This document shows, piece after piece, positions 38,554 through 46,814 of a stretch of DNA of 64,000 nucleotides. A model generated the notes under the pieces. It was not told where the DNA came from, searched no databases, and saw only the letters and a list, made by a program, of their open reading frames with translations. A program made the translations under genes and the position numbers. Within the stretch, counting starts at the first letter, position 1. Each line of letters opens with the position of its first letter. The stretch is from Pseudomonas sp. R5-89-07 (GTDB lineage Bacteria; Pseudomonadota; Gammaproteobacteria; Pseudomonadales; Pseudomonadaceae), in contig NZ_CP027727.1 of assembly GCF_003851685.1 (NCBI RefSeq), positions 3,906,001 to 3,970,000 on the forward strand, written 5' to 3'.

Positions 38554-39483
38554 ATGCCCACACGCAACGTCAAAATCGACCTGGCCTACCGCCCAAGGCT
38601 GGCTGACCTTCGGCCCTTGATCACGCCCACGCGCTCCCTGCTGGAAGCCAGGGCCACGGCGCCACGCGTCACCGCAGCCAAGGACCTGCAAGACCGCCGC
38701 GGCTACGCCGAGGATTTTCTCGGCAGCTTCGGGGTGCCCTGGCCCACGCTGGACCCGGCCCAGGCAAGCGACGCCCAGCCCGGGCGCCTGGACTACACGC
38801 ACTTTTCCATCAGCATGTCGCGCTCCCGACGGCTGGCCCTGTGTGTCGGCGTCAACATCGACGGCGCAAAACACGTGGATATCGTGCGCAGCAACGACAC
38901 TTGGGCCTACGATGGTCGCCTGCCCATCGACGCCCAGGTGGGCGAAGACCTTTACGCCGGCAATGGCCTCGACCGTGGCCACCTGGTGCGGCGCCAGGAC
39001 CCCAACTGGGGCGACGACGCGAACACCGCCAATGGCGACACGTTCCACTTCACCAACTGCTCGCCGCAGATGAGCGGCTTCAACCAGAAGACCTGGCTGG
39101 AACTGGAAGACTACATTCTCGACAACAACCAGCGCTGGAAAGCCCGCGCCAGCGTATTTACCGGCCCGGTGTTCGCCGACGACGACCGCCTGTACCGTGG
39201 CGTGAAAATCCCCAAGGCGTTCTGGAAAGTCGTGGCCTACCTCAGCGACGACGGCAAACCCTCGGCCAGCGCCTACATGATCGACCAGAGCCGCGAACTG
39301 GGCCAACTGGACCTGGTGTTCGGCCCGCTCAGGACCTACCAGCGCAGCGTGATCCAGATCGAACAGTTGACCGGCATCCACTTCGGCAACCTCGCCGACT
39401 ACGACGGCTTCAGCAACGAAGAGCGCGCCACGGGAACGCGCATCGAAGCGCTGATCCGCGAGCCTGGGGATATCCGCCTGTGA
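38554..39483 (+). CDS. DNA/RNA non-specific endonuclease (NucA/NUC1 family)
   Basis: 309-residue beta-beta-alpha-metal nuclease. The active site DRGH is at 140-143 (catalytic His143), followed by metal-binding Asn168 in FHFTNCSPQ and by FNQKTWLELEDY. A first region of about 75 residues precedes the nuclease domain and has no signal peptide. The start MPTRNVKIDL at 38554 has GAGGA upstream. It is divergent from the protealysin-type gene (134 bp apart). Lack of a signal suggests an atypical export route or an intracellular role. Confidence 0.9.
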   Translation: MPTRNVKIDLAYRPRLADLRPLITPTRSLLEARATAPRVTAAKDLQDRRGYAEDFLGSFGVPWPTLDPAQASDAQPGRLDYTHFSISMSRSRRLALCVGVNIDGAKHVDIVRSNDTWAYDGRLPIDAQVGEDLYAGNGLDRGHLVRRQDPNWGDDANTANGDTFHFTNCSPQMSGFNQKTWLELEDYILDNNQRWKARASVFTGPVFADDDRLYRGVKIPKAFWKVVAYLSDDGKPSASAYMIDQSRELGQLDLVFGPLRTYQRSVIQIEQLTGIHFGNLADYDGFSNEERATGTRIEALIREPGDIRL

Positions 39484-39527
39484 CCGGTGTCACTTCGACC
39501 TCCCTCTCAAGGGCCGAATCAACTACC

Positions 39528-39701
39528 ATAGCGCCGCCGGTTCCCCCACGGGACTAATAGGGAATTCGAAACGCCGCCCGCGACGTCAATCGAAACTGCC
39601 CCCGCAACTGTAGGTGCCGAGCCTGCTCCCCACTGCCACTGGACATTGTCCGGGAAGGCCGGAGCATGGCGACGACGCATCAGTCAGGAGACCTGCCGGC
39701 C
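39528..39701 (+). ncRNA. Cobalamin riboswitch
   Basis: Contains the conserved pieces of the adenosylcobalamin aptamer in order: GCCGGTTCCC...GGGACTAATAGGGAA, AACTGCCCCCGCAACTGTA, GCCACTG, GGGAAGGC, and the B12 box AGTCAGGAGACCTGCC at 39682-39697. The next 128 bp, to the ATG at 39830, contain GGCGGGGTGTCCGGGAAGGCC, a possible expression platform. It should repress the transporter operon when cobalamin is plentiful. Confidence 0.93.
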
Positions 39702-39829
39702 CAGTGACTGACTAACCGGCGGGGTGTCCGGGAAGGCCATCCTTGCCCTGCCCGGCCGGCAGCGCTCGTGGGTGTTTTTCCGTACCGTACCTCCCCTGCT
39801 TCACCTACGGTTCAAACGGAGATTGCCCC

Positions 39830-40840
39830 ATGCTGCCACGCATTACGGCCCTGATCATCGGCCTGGGTTGCTGTGCCCTGGCCCAAGCGGCGCCTACCCA
39901 CTTCCCGCTGACGCTGGAAAACTGCGGCAACCCCATCACGTTTCAGCAAGCGCCAGCGCGCAGCGTGACCATTGGCCAGGCCGCCACCGAGATGCTGTAT
40001 GCGTTGGGCGTAGGCGATAAAGTGGTCGGCACCTCGCTGTGGTTCAACGATGTTTTGCCGCAGTACAAGGCGCAGAACGACAACGTCGAGCGCCTGGCCA
40101 ATAACGAACCGAGCTTCGAAGCGGTGATCGCCAAGCGCCCGCAACTGGTGGCCGCCGAGCTGGAATGGGTGGTCGGCCCCCAAGGCGTAGTGGGCACCCG
40201 CGAACAGTTTCACGAGCTGAACATCCCCACTTACCTGCTACCTTCGGACTGCGAAGCCAAGGACAATCGGGTGGGCGCCGACGGCACGCGACTGGAAGCG
40301 TTCCGTATCGAGACTATCTACAAGAGCCTCAGCCAACTGGCCGAGATCTTCGACGTGCAAGCTCGCGGCCAGCAGCTTACCGACCAACTCAAGGCGCGCC
40401 TGGCCACATCCATTGCCACCGCGCAGCGCAAAGGTTTGAAGCAGGCCAGCGCACTGGTGTGGTTTTCCAGCGCAGAAATGGCCAGCGACCCGTACGTGGC
40501 GGGCCACAAAGGCGTTCCCGAACTCATGCTGCAAACCCTCGGTCTGCGCAACGTGGTGCAGTCCGATGAAGAATGGCCTGCCGTCGGCTGGGAAACCATC
40601 GCCAAGGCCAACCCCACCTTTCTGGTGATCGCGCGCATGGACCGCCGCCGCTATCCCGCCGACGACCATGAAAAGAAACTGGCCTTCCTGCGCAGCGATC
40701 CGGTGACCCGCAACATGGACGCGGTAAAGCACAACCGCATCATCATCCTCGATGCCCTGGCGCTGCAGGCCAGCCTGCGCACCTTCGATGGCCTTGAACA
40801 ACTGTCTGCCGCCATCGACGGCTACGACCTGCCGCAATGA
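39830..40840 (+). CDS. Periplasmic cobalamin/metal-chelate binding protein
   Basis: 336-residue BtuF/FecB-like substrate-binding protein with a signal peptide at 1-20 (ALIIGLGCCALAQA). The fold motifs VTIGQAATEMLYALGVGDKVVG and PAVGWETIAKANPTFLVI are visible. It is preceded by a cobalamin riboswitch and coupled (ATGA) to a permease and an ATPase, so the cargo is most likely a corrinoid, although the domain family also serves siderophores. Confidence 0.9.
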   Translation: MLPRITALIIGLGCCALAQAAPTHFPLTLENCGNPITFQQAPARSVTIGQAATEMLYALGVGDKVVGTSLWFNDVLPQYKAQNDNVERLANNEPSFEAVIAKRPQLVAAELEWVVGPQGVVGTREQFHELNIPTYLLPSDCEAKDNRVGADGTRLEAFRIETIYKSLSQLAEIFDVQARGQQLTDQLKARLATSIATAQRKGLKQASALVWFSSAEMASDPYVAGHKGVPELMLQTLGLRNVVQSDEEWPAVGWETIAKANPTFLVIARMDRRRYPADDHEKKLAFLRSDPVTRNMDAVKHNRIIILDALALQASLRTFDGLEQLSAAIDGYDLPQ

Positions 40841-41841
40841 TACGGACCCTGCTCGCCCTCACGCTGCTGTTGGTCGCCCTGCTTGCCGGTGTGGCCATCG
40901 GCGAAACCGCCATCTCGCCGCAGGTGGTGCTGCAGGTGCTCGCCAACAAACTCTGGGCGGCCGGCTACGCACTCGACCCCATCGATGAAGGCGTGGTGTG
41001 GAACTACCGCCTGACCCGCGCCCTGGTCGCCGGCGCCTGTGGTGCGGGCCTGGCGACCTGTGGGGTGATCCTGCAATCATTGCTGCGCAACCCGTTGGCC
41101 GACCCTTACCTGCTGGGCATCAGCGCCGGCGCTTCGACCGGTGCGGTGCTGATTGCGTTGATCGGCGTGGGCGGCGGTTTGATTTCGTTGTCGGCCGGCG
41201 CATTCGTCGGTGCCATGGCCGCGTTCGCGCTGGTGATTCTGTTGGCGCGGGCCAGCGGCTCGTCCAGCGGCACCGGGCAGATCATCCTCGCCGGCATCGC
41301 CGGCTCGCAGCTGTTCAATGCGCTCACCGCGTTCCTGATCACCAAATCCGCCAGCTCCGAACAGGCGCGCGGCATCATGTTCTGGCTGTTGGGCAACCTC
41401 AGCGGCGTGCGTTGGCCATCGGTGTGGCTGGCGGTGCCGGTGGCGCTCGCGGGGCTGGTGGTGTGTTTGTGGCATCGGCGTGCACTGGATGCGTTTACCT
41501 TCGGCACCGATTCGGCGGCCTCCCTCGGCATCCCGGTGCGGCGCGTGCAGTTTGTCCTGGTGGGCTGCGCGGCGGTGGTGACGGCGGTGATGGTGTCGAT
41601 TGTCGGCTCTATCGGGTTTGTCGGGCTGGTGATCCCCCATGCCGCACGCTTGATACTCGGCACCGCGCACTCGCGTTTGTTGCCCGCCAGCGCCCTGGGC
41701 GGCGCGTTGTTTCTGATCGCCGCCGATGTGCTGTCGCGCACCCTGATCAAAGGCCAGGTGATTCCAGTGGGCGTGGTCACCGCACTGGTGGGTGCGCCAG
41801 TATTTGCGCTGATCCTGATTGGCCGGAGAAACGCGCGATGA
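40837..41841 (+). CDS. BtuC/FecCD-type ABC permease
   Basis: 334-residue inner-membrane permease with about ten membrane segments. Conserved FecCD segments RLTRALVAGACGAGLATCGVI, LADPYLLGISAGAS and IGFVGLVIPHAARL are present. It overlaps the binding-protein gene and the ATPase gene by four bases each, so the three proteins are translationally coupled. Confidence 0.93.
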   Translation: MIRTLLALTLLLVALLAGVAIGETAISPQVVLQVLANKLWAAGYALDPIDEGVVWNYRLTRALVAGACGAGLATCGVILQSLLRNPLADPYLLGISAGASTGAVLIALIGVGGGLISLSAGAFVGAMAAFALVILLARASGSSSGTGQIILAGIAGSQLFNALTAFLITKSASSEQARGIMFWLLGNLSGVRWPSVWLAVPVALAGLVVCLWHRRALDAFTFGTDSAASLGIPVRRVQFVLVGCAAVVTAVMVSIVGSIGFVGLVIPHAARLILGTAHSRLLPASALGGALFLIAADVLSRTLIKGQVIPVGVVTALVGAPVFALILIGRRNAR

Positions 41842-42602
41842 ATGTATTGAGTTGCAGCGGGCTGGGCTTCAGGGTGCGTGAGGCGCAGCTGTTGCGCGAC
41901 ATTAACCTGCAGGTCGCGTCGGGTGAAACCCTGGGCATCGTCGGCCCGAATGGGTCGGGCAAGTCGACCTTGCTCAAGTTGCTCGCGGGGTTGCGTACAC
42001 CGGCCAACGGCGAGGTACGCCTGGGCGATCAGCGTTTAGGCGACTTGTCCCGCCGCACTATCGCGCAGCAAATGGCCGTGGTGGAGCAACAGGCCGATAC
42101 CGACGACGCCATCCGCGTGTTCGATGCCGTTGCCCTGGGCCGTACGCCATGGCTGTCGGCGCTGAGCCCATGGTCGAGCGAAGATGACGCCATCGTACGC
42201 CAGGCCCTGCACGACGTGGACGCCACCCACCTGAGCCACCGCGCCTGGCGCAGCCTCTCCGGCGGCGAACGCCAGCGCGTGCATATCGCCCGCGCATTGG
42301 CGCAGCGGCCGCAGATTCTGCTGCTGGACGAGCCGACCAACCACTTGGATATCCAGCACCAACTGACGATTCTCAAAGGCGTGCAAGCGCTACCGGTTAC
42401 CACTCTGATTGCCTTGCACGATCTCAACCAGGCGCTGACCTGTGATCGCCTGGCCGTGCTGGATCGTGGGCGATTGGTGGCGCTGGGCACGCCACTGCAG
42501 GTACTGACACCGGAGCGGTTACAAGAGACATTCGGCGTGCAGGGGCATTACCTGACAGATCCATTCGACGGTGCGCAGATTCTGCGCCTGCGTTCAACCT
42601 GA
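41838..42602 (+). CDS. BtuD/FecE-type ABC ATPase
   Basis: 254-residue ATPase with Walker A GPNGSGKST, signature LSGGERQR, Walker B ILLLDEPTNHLD and switch His in ALHDLNQA. It starts at the ATG at 41838, overlapping the permease stop. It completes a riboswitch-controlled corrinoid uptake system. Its 3' end overlaps the convergent hydrolase gene by nine bases. Confidence 0.94.
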   Translation: MNVLSCSGLGFRVREAQLLRDINLQVASGETLGIVGPNGSGKSTLLKLLAGLRTPANGEVRLGDQRLGDLSRRTIAQQMAVVEQQADTDDAIRVFDAVALGRTPWLSALSPWSSEDDAIVRQALHDVDATHLSHRAWRSLSGGERQRVHIARALAQRPQILLLDEPTNHLDIQHQLTILKGVQALPVTTLIALHDLNQALTCDRLAVLDRGRLVALGTPLQVLTPERLQETFGVQGHYLTDPFDGAQILRLRST

Positions 42603-43556
42603 GCCCGAAGGCGTCGAAGGTTGCGAGAGCGCACCAGGGTGTTGCAGACGCGCCGTTATCCACCCACGGCTGTACACCAATACGCGGTCTGCCATCGCCA
42701 CGGGAAAATGAATGAACCCATGAGCCGATTCGGGCAACAGATGCGCTTCAACGTTTGCCCAGCGCTCGGCGATCAGCAGCGTGTCGTCCTTGAGCGGGTC
42801 AAGCTCGCCTACGAACATCAGCGCCGGTGGCATGCCTGCAAAGTCCCCATACAAGGGTGATAACGGCGGCTGGCGACGCTCTTCATCGGTGATCCCCGGT
42901 GTGAGCAAGCGCAGCGCCGTTACCATGCCCGGACCATCCAGCAACAGGGTCTGCGGCCCGGCAGTGCGCACGCTCGGCGTCCCGGTCAGGTCATAAACGC
43001 CGTAGTACAACACCGCGCCACTGACGCGCTTGAGCAACGGCGGCCACTGCTTGAGCGCCAGCAACGTCGCCGCCGCCAGGTGCCCACCGGCCGACTCACC
43101 GACAAAAACCACCGGCAAATCGGCAAACTCGGGGCAGTCCTCCAGGAGCCAGCGCGCGGCAGCCAGGCAGTCTTCCAGCAGCCCTTCCACCGGCGTGTTG
43201 ACGGCCAGCCGATAGTCCACCGACACCACCGCCACGTCGCACGCGCGTACCATGCCCAGGTTGAGGTCGTCATTCATCTGCGCATTGCCGATCACCCAGC
43301 CGCCGCCGTGGATGTCCAGCACCACGCCTTTGGGCGTACCGGCCGGCCGCAGGATGCGCACCGGCACGGAGCCGACCAGCCGGCGCTCCACCACCGGCGC
43401 CTTCTTGAACCGTTGGCCCGTGCGCAGCAGCGCCTGGATCAGCCGCGGCGTGACGCGGTTGCGCACCTTGAAGCGGGGCATCCACGCCAGCGTTTGATTG
43501 AAGCGGCGCATCTGCGCCAGCTCGGGCTCGCTGGCGGGCCAGTGTTGGTAAGCCAT
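42594..43556 (-). CDS. Alpha/beta hydrolase, HSL family
   Basis: 320-residue esterase-like protein of the hormone-sensitive lipase family. The oxyanion motif HGGGW and nucleophile motif GESAGG are intact; the acid lies in FVGELDPLKDD and the His in LPESAHGFIHF. The substrate is unknown. Its ATG overlaps the tspO stop by one base (TGATG), so the two form an operon. Confidence 0.9.
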   Translation of the reverse strand: MAYQHWPASEPELAQMRRFNQTLAWMPRFKVRNRVTPRLIQALLRTGQRFKKAPVVERRLVGSVPVRILRPAGTPKGVVLDIHGGGWVIGNAQMNDDLNLGMVRACDVAVVSVDYRLAVNTPVEGLLEDCLAAARWLLEDCPEFADLPVVFVGESAGGHLAAATLLALKQWPPLLKRVSGAVLYYGVYDLTGTPSVRTAGPQTLLLDGPGMVTALRLLTPGITDEERRQPPLSPLYGDFAGMPPALMFVGELDPLKDDTLLIAERWANVEAHLLPESAHGFIHFPVAMADRVLVYSRGWITARLQHPGALSQPSTPSGSG

Positions 43557-43996
43557 CAGCGATTGTTACGCAGGATCGAGAAATTCAACGCCGCCGCCAC
43601 ACACAGCCAGGCCAGGTACGGGAACAGGATCAAGCCGGTGATCAGGTCCAAACGCACCGCGAGCACCACCATCGCCGCCACGGTCAGCCACAGCAGCACA
43701 ATGATCACCATCCCCGCGAGCAAGCGATGCGCGCCGAAGAACACCGGCGTCCACAGCGTATTCAACGCAATCTGCGCCGCCCACAGTGCCAACACCGTTT
43801 CACTGCCGGGGATCAGGCTCAAGCGGTAACCGGCCCAGGCCAACAGCAGATAGATGATCGTCCACGCCACCGGGAACAACCAATTGGGCGGAGTGAAGCC
43901 GGGCTTGACCAGGGATTCGTACCAGGCGCCGGGTTTGAAAATCACACCAGTACTGGCGGCGGCGGCGCAGGCGAGCAGGAAAATGAAGAAGGTCAT
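43556..43996 (-). CDS. tspO: TspO/MBR family membrane protein
   Basis: 146-residue tryptophan-rich sensory protein with five membrane helices. The conserved FTPPNWLFPVAWTIIYLLL and AAQIALNTLWTPVFFG segments are diagnostic. TspO binds porphyrins and cholesterol-like ligands and is linked to stress and tetrapyrrole metabolism. The start MTFFIFLLAC at 43996 fits the family. No direct functional link to the cobalamin operon beyond proximity. Confidence 0.92.
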   Translation of the reverse strand: MTFFIFLLACAAAASTGVIFKPGAWYESLVKPGFTPPNWLFPVAWTIIYLLLAWAGYRLSLIPGSETVLALWAAQIALNTLWTPVFFGAHRLLAGMVIIVLLWLTVAAMVVLAVRLDLITGLILFPYLAWLCVAAALNFSILRNNR

Positions 43997-44138
43997 GATC
44001 GGTCCTTGAGGTCGAGTGGGTGGAAAGCAACGCTCTGCTTTCAATGACTCAAACTAGCGCAGATAAATTCAATGTACGCCCCAAAAATGACAGGCAGGCC
44101 GTCGCTTCCCCACGTCATGAAGCCAAAACCACTGCGGC

Positions 44139-45535
44139 GCCCATAGGGGACTGGCTGTGTCAGCGGGATCGTGATTTTTCAGGGCCATCGAGACGAGCGC
44201 AGATCTGAACAGCAACACCGTTCAACTGTGGGAGCTGTCGAGCCCCGGCGAGGCTGCGATGGCGGCGGTACAGTCAACATCTTCATTGCCTGACCCACCG
44301 CTTTCGCAGCCTCGCTAAAGCTCGACAGCTCCCACAGGAATTGGCTGTGTCAGCGCGAATCTCGGTTCGCAGGGCCATCAAGACGAGCGCAGATCCAAAC
44401 AGCAACACCGTTCAAATGTGGGAGCTGTCGAGCCCCGCCGAGGCTGCGATGGCGGCGATACAGTCAACATCTTCATTGCCTGACCCACCGCTTTCGCAGC
44501 CTCGCTAAAGCTCGACAGCTCCCACAGGGGATCGGCGGTGTCAGCGCGAATCTCGGTTCGCAGGGCCATCAAGACGAGCGCAGATCCGAACAGCAACGCC
44601 GCTCAAATGTAGGAGCTGTCGAGCCCCGGCGAGGCTGCGATGGCGGCGGTACAGTCAACATCTTCATTGCCTGACCCACCGCTTTCGCAGCCTCGCTAAA
44701 GCTCGACAGCTCCCACAGGAATTGGCTGTGTCAGCGCGAATCTCGGTTCGCAGGGCCATCAAGACGAGCGCAGATCCGAACAGCAACGCCGCTCAAATGT
44801 AGGAGCTGTCGAGCCCCGGCGAGGCTGCGATGGCGGCGGCACAGTCAACATCTTCATTGCCTGACACACCGCTTTCGCAGCCTCGCTAAAGCTCGACAGC
44901 TCCCACAGGAATTGGCTGTGTCAGCGCGAATCTCGGTTCGCAGGGCCATCAAGACGAGCGCAGATCCGAACAGCAACGCCGCTCAAATGTAGGAGCTGTC
45001 GAGCCCCGGCGAGGCTGCGATGGCGGCGGCACAGTCAACATCTTCATTGCCTGACACACCGCTTTCGCAGCCTCGCTAAAGCTCGACAGCTCCCACAGGG
45101 GATCGGCGGTGTCAGCGGGATCTTGGTTTACAGAGCCATCGAGGCGAGCGCAGGTCTCACCCGCAACGCACTCAAATGTAGGAGCTGTCGAGCCCCGGCG
45201 AGGCTGCGATGGCGGCGGTACAGTCAACATCTTCATTGCCTGACCCACCGCTTTCGCAGCCTCGCTAAAGCTCGACAGCTCCCACAGGGGATCGGCGGTG
45301 TCAGCGGGATCTCGGTTTACAGAGCCATCGAGGCGAGCGCAGGTCTCACCCGCAACGCACTCAAATATAGGAGCTGTCGAGCCCCGGCGAGGCTGCGATG
45401 GCGGCGGCACGGTCAACATCTTCATTGCCTGACACACCGCTTTCGCAGCCTCGCCGGGGCTCGACAGCTCCCACAGGGGATCGGCGGTGTCGGCGGGATC
45501 TCGGTTTGCAGGGCCATCGTGACAGGCCCAGCTCT
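44139..45535. repeat. Tandem array of seven 190-bp REP-doublet units
   Basis: A gene-free 1.4-kb block. Seven units begin at about 44230, 44420, 44611, 44801, 44991, 45181 and 45370, so the period is 189-191 bp. Each unit has two inverted arms (GGAGCTGTCGAGCCCCGGCG and CTCGCTAAAGCTCGACAGCTCC) separated by about 65 bp, then a spacer of about 80 bp. Spacers come in at least two types: one with GAATTGGCTGTGTCAGCGCG, one with GGGATCGGCGGTGTCAGCGG. Half a unit precedes the first copy. Units differ by few bases, so expansion looks recent. The core differs from the other REP elements here. Confidence 0.93.
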
Positions 45536-45552
45536 AGACAGCCCTCGGCGGG

Positions 45553-46125
45553 TTATTCGGCTGTTCCCGGTTGCACAATCCTGAGCCAACGCCAGCGTGC
45601 CTGATAACTGCGGGCCTTGTGCAAAAACAGCTCCGGCTCCGCATGCTCAGGATTAATGCGCAGCACGCCCTGCTCCACGTCTGCCAACCCGTACGGCGCA
45701 TACACCTCCCCCGTGGCAATGTCCAAGGCGATGCACGTGCCCGCTACCAGATAACGGTCCACCCCTTGCCTGGCCGAATGCAACTGAGGGTATGGCCGGC
45801 CAAACCGCTGTCCATACCAGAGGTGAACCCGAGCCTGGTTCTTGACCTCCACGTTGACGCCCAGGTCCTGGAACAATTGCTCGGCCCTACGAATCACCGC
45901 ATCCTCAGCCTCGTAGGACAAATCCTTGTCGAAGTAAAAAACGTCGTAGTCCTTCACCCCTTCATCAACCGGGCGATTCGCCTGATGATTCCACACCGCC
46001 TGAAACAGACAGCCCGCCGTGAGCAGGCACTGCTCTACCCCGAGCGAAGGCAAGCGTGCGGTAATCTCAGCGTTGATAGGGTTGGTCATGGCCAGTTCGA
46101 GTAAGGCGTCGACGGTCAAGGTCAT
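45553..46125 (-). CDS. Nucleotidyltransferase-fold protein (NTP_transf_6 type)
   Basis: 190-residue protein of the PF06042 kind. The motif LTAGCLFQAVWN is followed by KDYDVFYFDKDLSYEAED, where the DxD-type pair would bind metal; VEVKNQARVHLWY is also typical. It is predicted to be a nucleotidyltransferase of unknown substrate. It stands alone, leftward, between the repeat array and hxlR. Confidence 0.85.
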   Translation of the reverse strand: MTLTVDALLELAMTNPINAEITARLPSLGVEQCLLTAGCLFQAVWNHQANRPVDEGVKDYDVFYFDKDLSYEAEDAVIRRAEQLFQDLGVNVEVKNQARVHLWYGQRFGRPYPQLHSARQGVDRYLVAGTCIALDIATGEVYAPYGLADVEQGVLRINPEHAEPELFLHKARSYQARWRWLRIVQPGTAE

Positions 46126-46208
46126 GGGAATTCCTGGGGATCAGCTCTAAGCGCCTCGACTCTACCGCAGATCAGCCGCGGCGAAACTGAAGTTCATTCC
46201 GACTCGCC

Positions 46209-46664
46209 TCAACCCCAGTGCTTGACGACCCGCCGATGACAATCGGCCGGGGTCAACACCTTGCCCGCCCTGGAACGTACGGCGATGGTTTCTACCGGCT
46301 CCGACAATTCATTGTCGAGCAGCACCGAGTAGCTCTCTCCTTTTTTGAATAAGTAGCGCTCCCCCCACTGGCGCATGCTGATGACGATGGGAAACACCGC
46401 GCGCCCCATCTCAGTCAGTACATATTCTTTATAGGCGCTGCCGTCGGATGCCGGCTGAATGGTAAACACGCCCAACTCGACGAGCATTTTGAGCTTGACC
46501 GTGAGGATGTTCTTGGCGAGACCAAGACGTTTCTGAAATTCACTGAAGCGGCGAACGTCGTCAAACGCGTCGCGGATGATCATTAATACCCAGCGATCTC
46601 CAATTGCTTCGAGCGTGCGGGCGACCGGGCATTCGCTCTGCGCCAGTAATTGCTGTCTGGCCAT
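46209..46664 (-). CDS. HxlR-family regulator
   Basis: 151-residue winged-helix protein. The HxlR start pattern CPVARTLEAIGDRWVLMIIRDAF is followed by FSEFQKRLGLAKNILTVKLK and a wing with YVLTEMGRAVFPI. HxlR proteins often sense electrophiles or oxidants. A single Cys near the start (ECPVA) is the classical sensor position. It is divergent from the first MFS gene of the ATP-grasp cluster, 150 bp apart, and likely controls it and itself. Confidence 0.92.
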   Translation of the reverse strand: MARQQLLAQSECPVARTLEAIGDRWVLMIIRDAFDDVRRFSEFQKRLGLAKNILTVKLKMLVELGVFTIQPASDGSAYKEYVLTEMGRAVFPIVISMRQWGERYLFKKGESYSVLLDNELSEPVETIAVRSRAGKVLTPADCHRRVVKHWG

Positions 46665-46814
46665 GGGTCTCCTGGAGGCGAGTCAGTAGGAAGCGAGAAA
46701 AGTTCTAACCTCAGACGAAAATGTTTTACAAATTTGGTTGCATTTAACAACCTCATTGGATAAAAATCAACGAATCGGTTTCCTTTCAAAACCACATATT
46801 CCAAGGATGGAGTG
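46665..46814. promoter_or_regulatory. hxlR / MFS divergent control region
   Basis: AT-rich 150-bp region. A small inverted repeat GGTTG-7 bp-CAACC at 46736-46752 lies about midway and is a candidate operator. The AAGGA ribosome site of the MFS gene lies at its right edge. Confidence 0.5.

Noticed and set aside
40998..42602. 534-codon frame ending with the ABC ATPase
   Set aside because: The upstream two thirds overlap the permease in another frame; the ATPase starts at the ATG at 41838 coupled to the permease stop.
44949..45437. 162-codon repetitive ORF in the 44-45.5 kb array
   Set aside because: It only reads through the REPIN array; the protein repeats because the DNA repeats, and there is no ribosome site.
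44139..45535. Possible CRISPR array
   Set aside because: The period is 190 bp with conserved spacers and inverted arms, and no cas genes are present; CRISPR spacers are unique and short.
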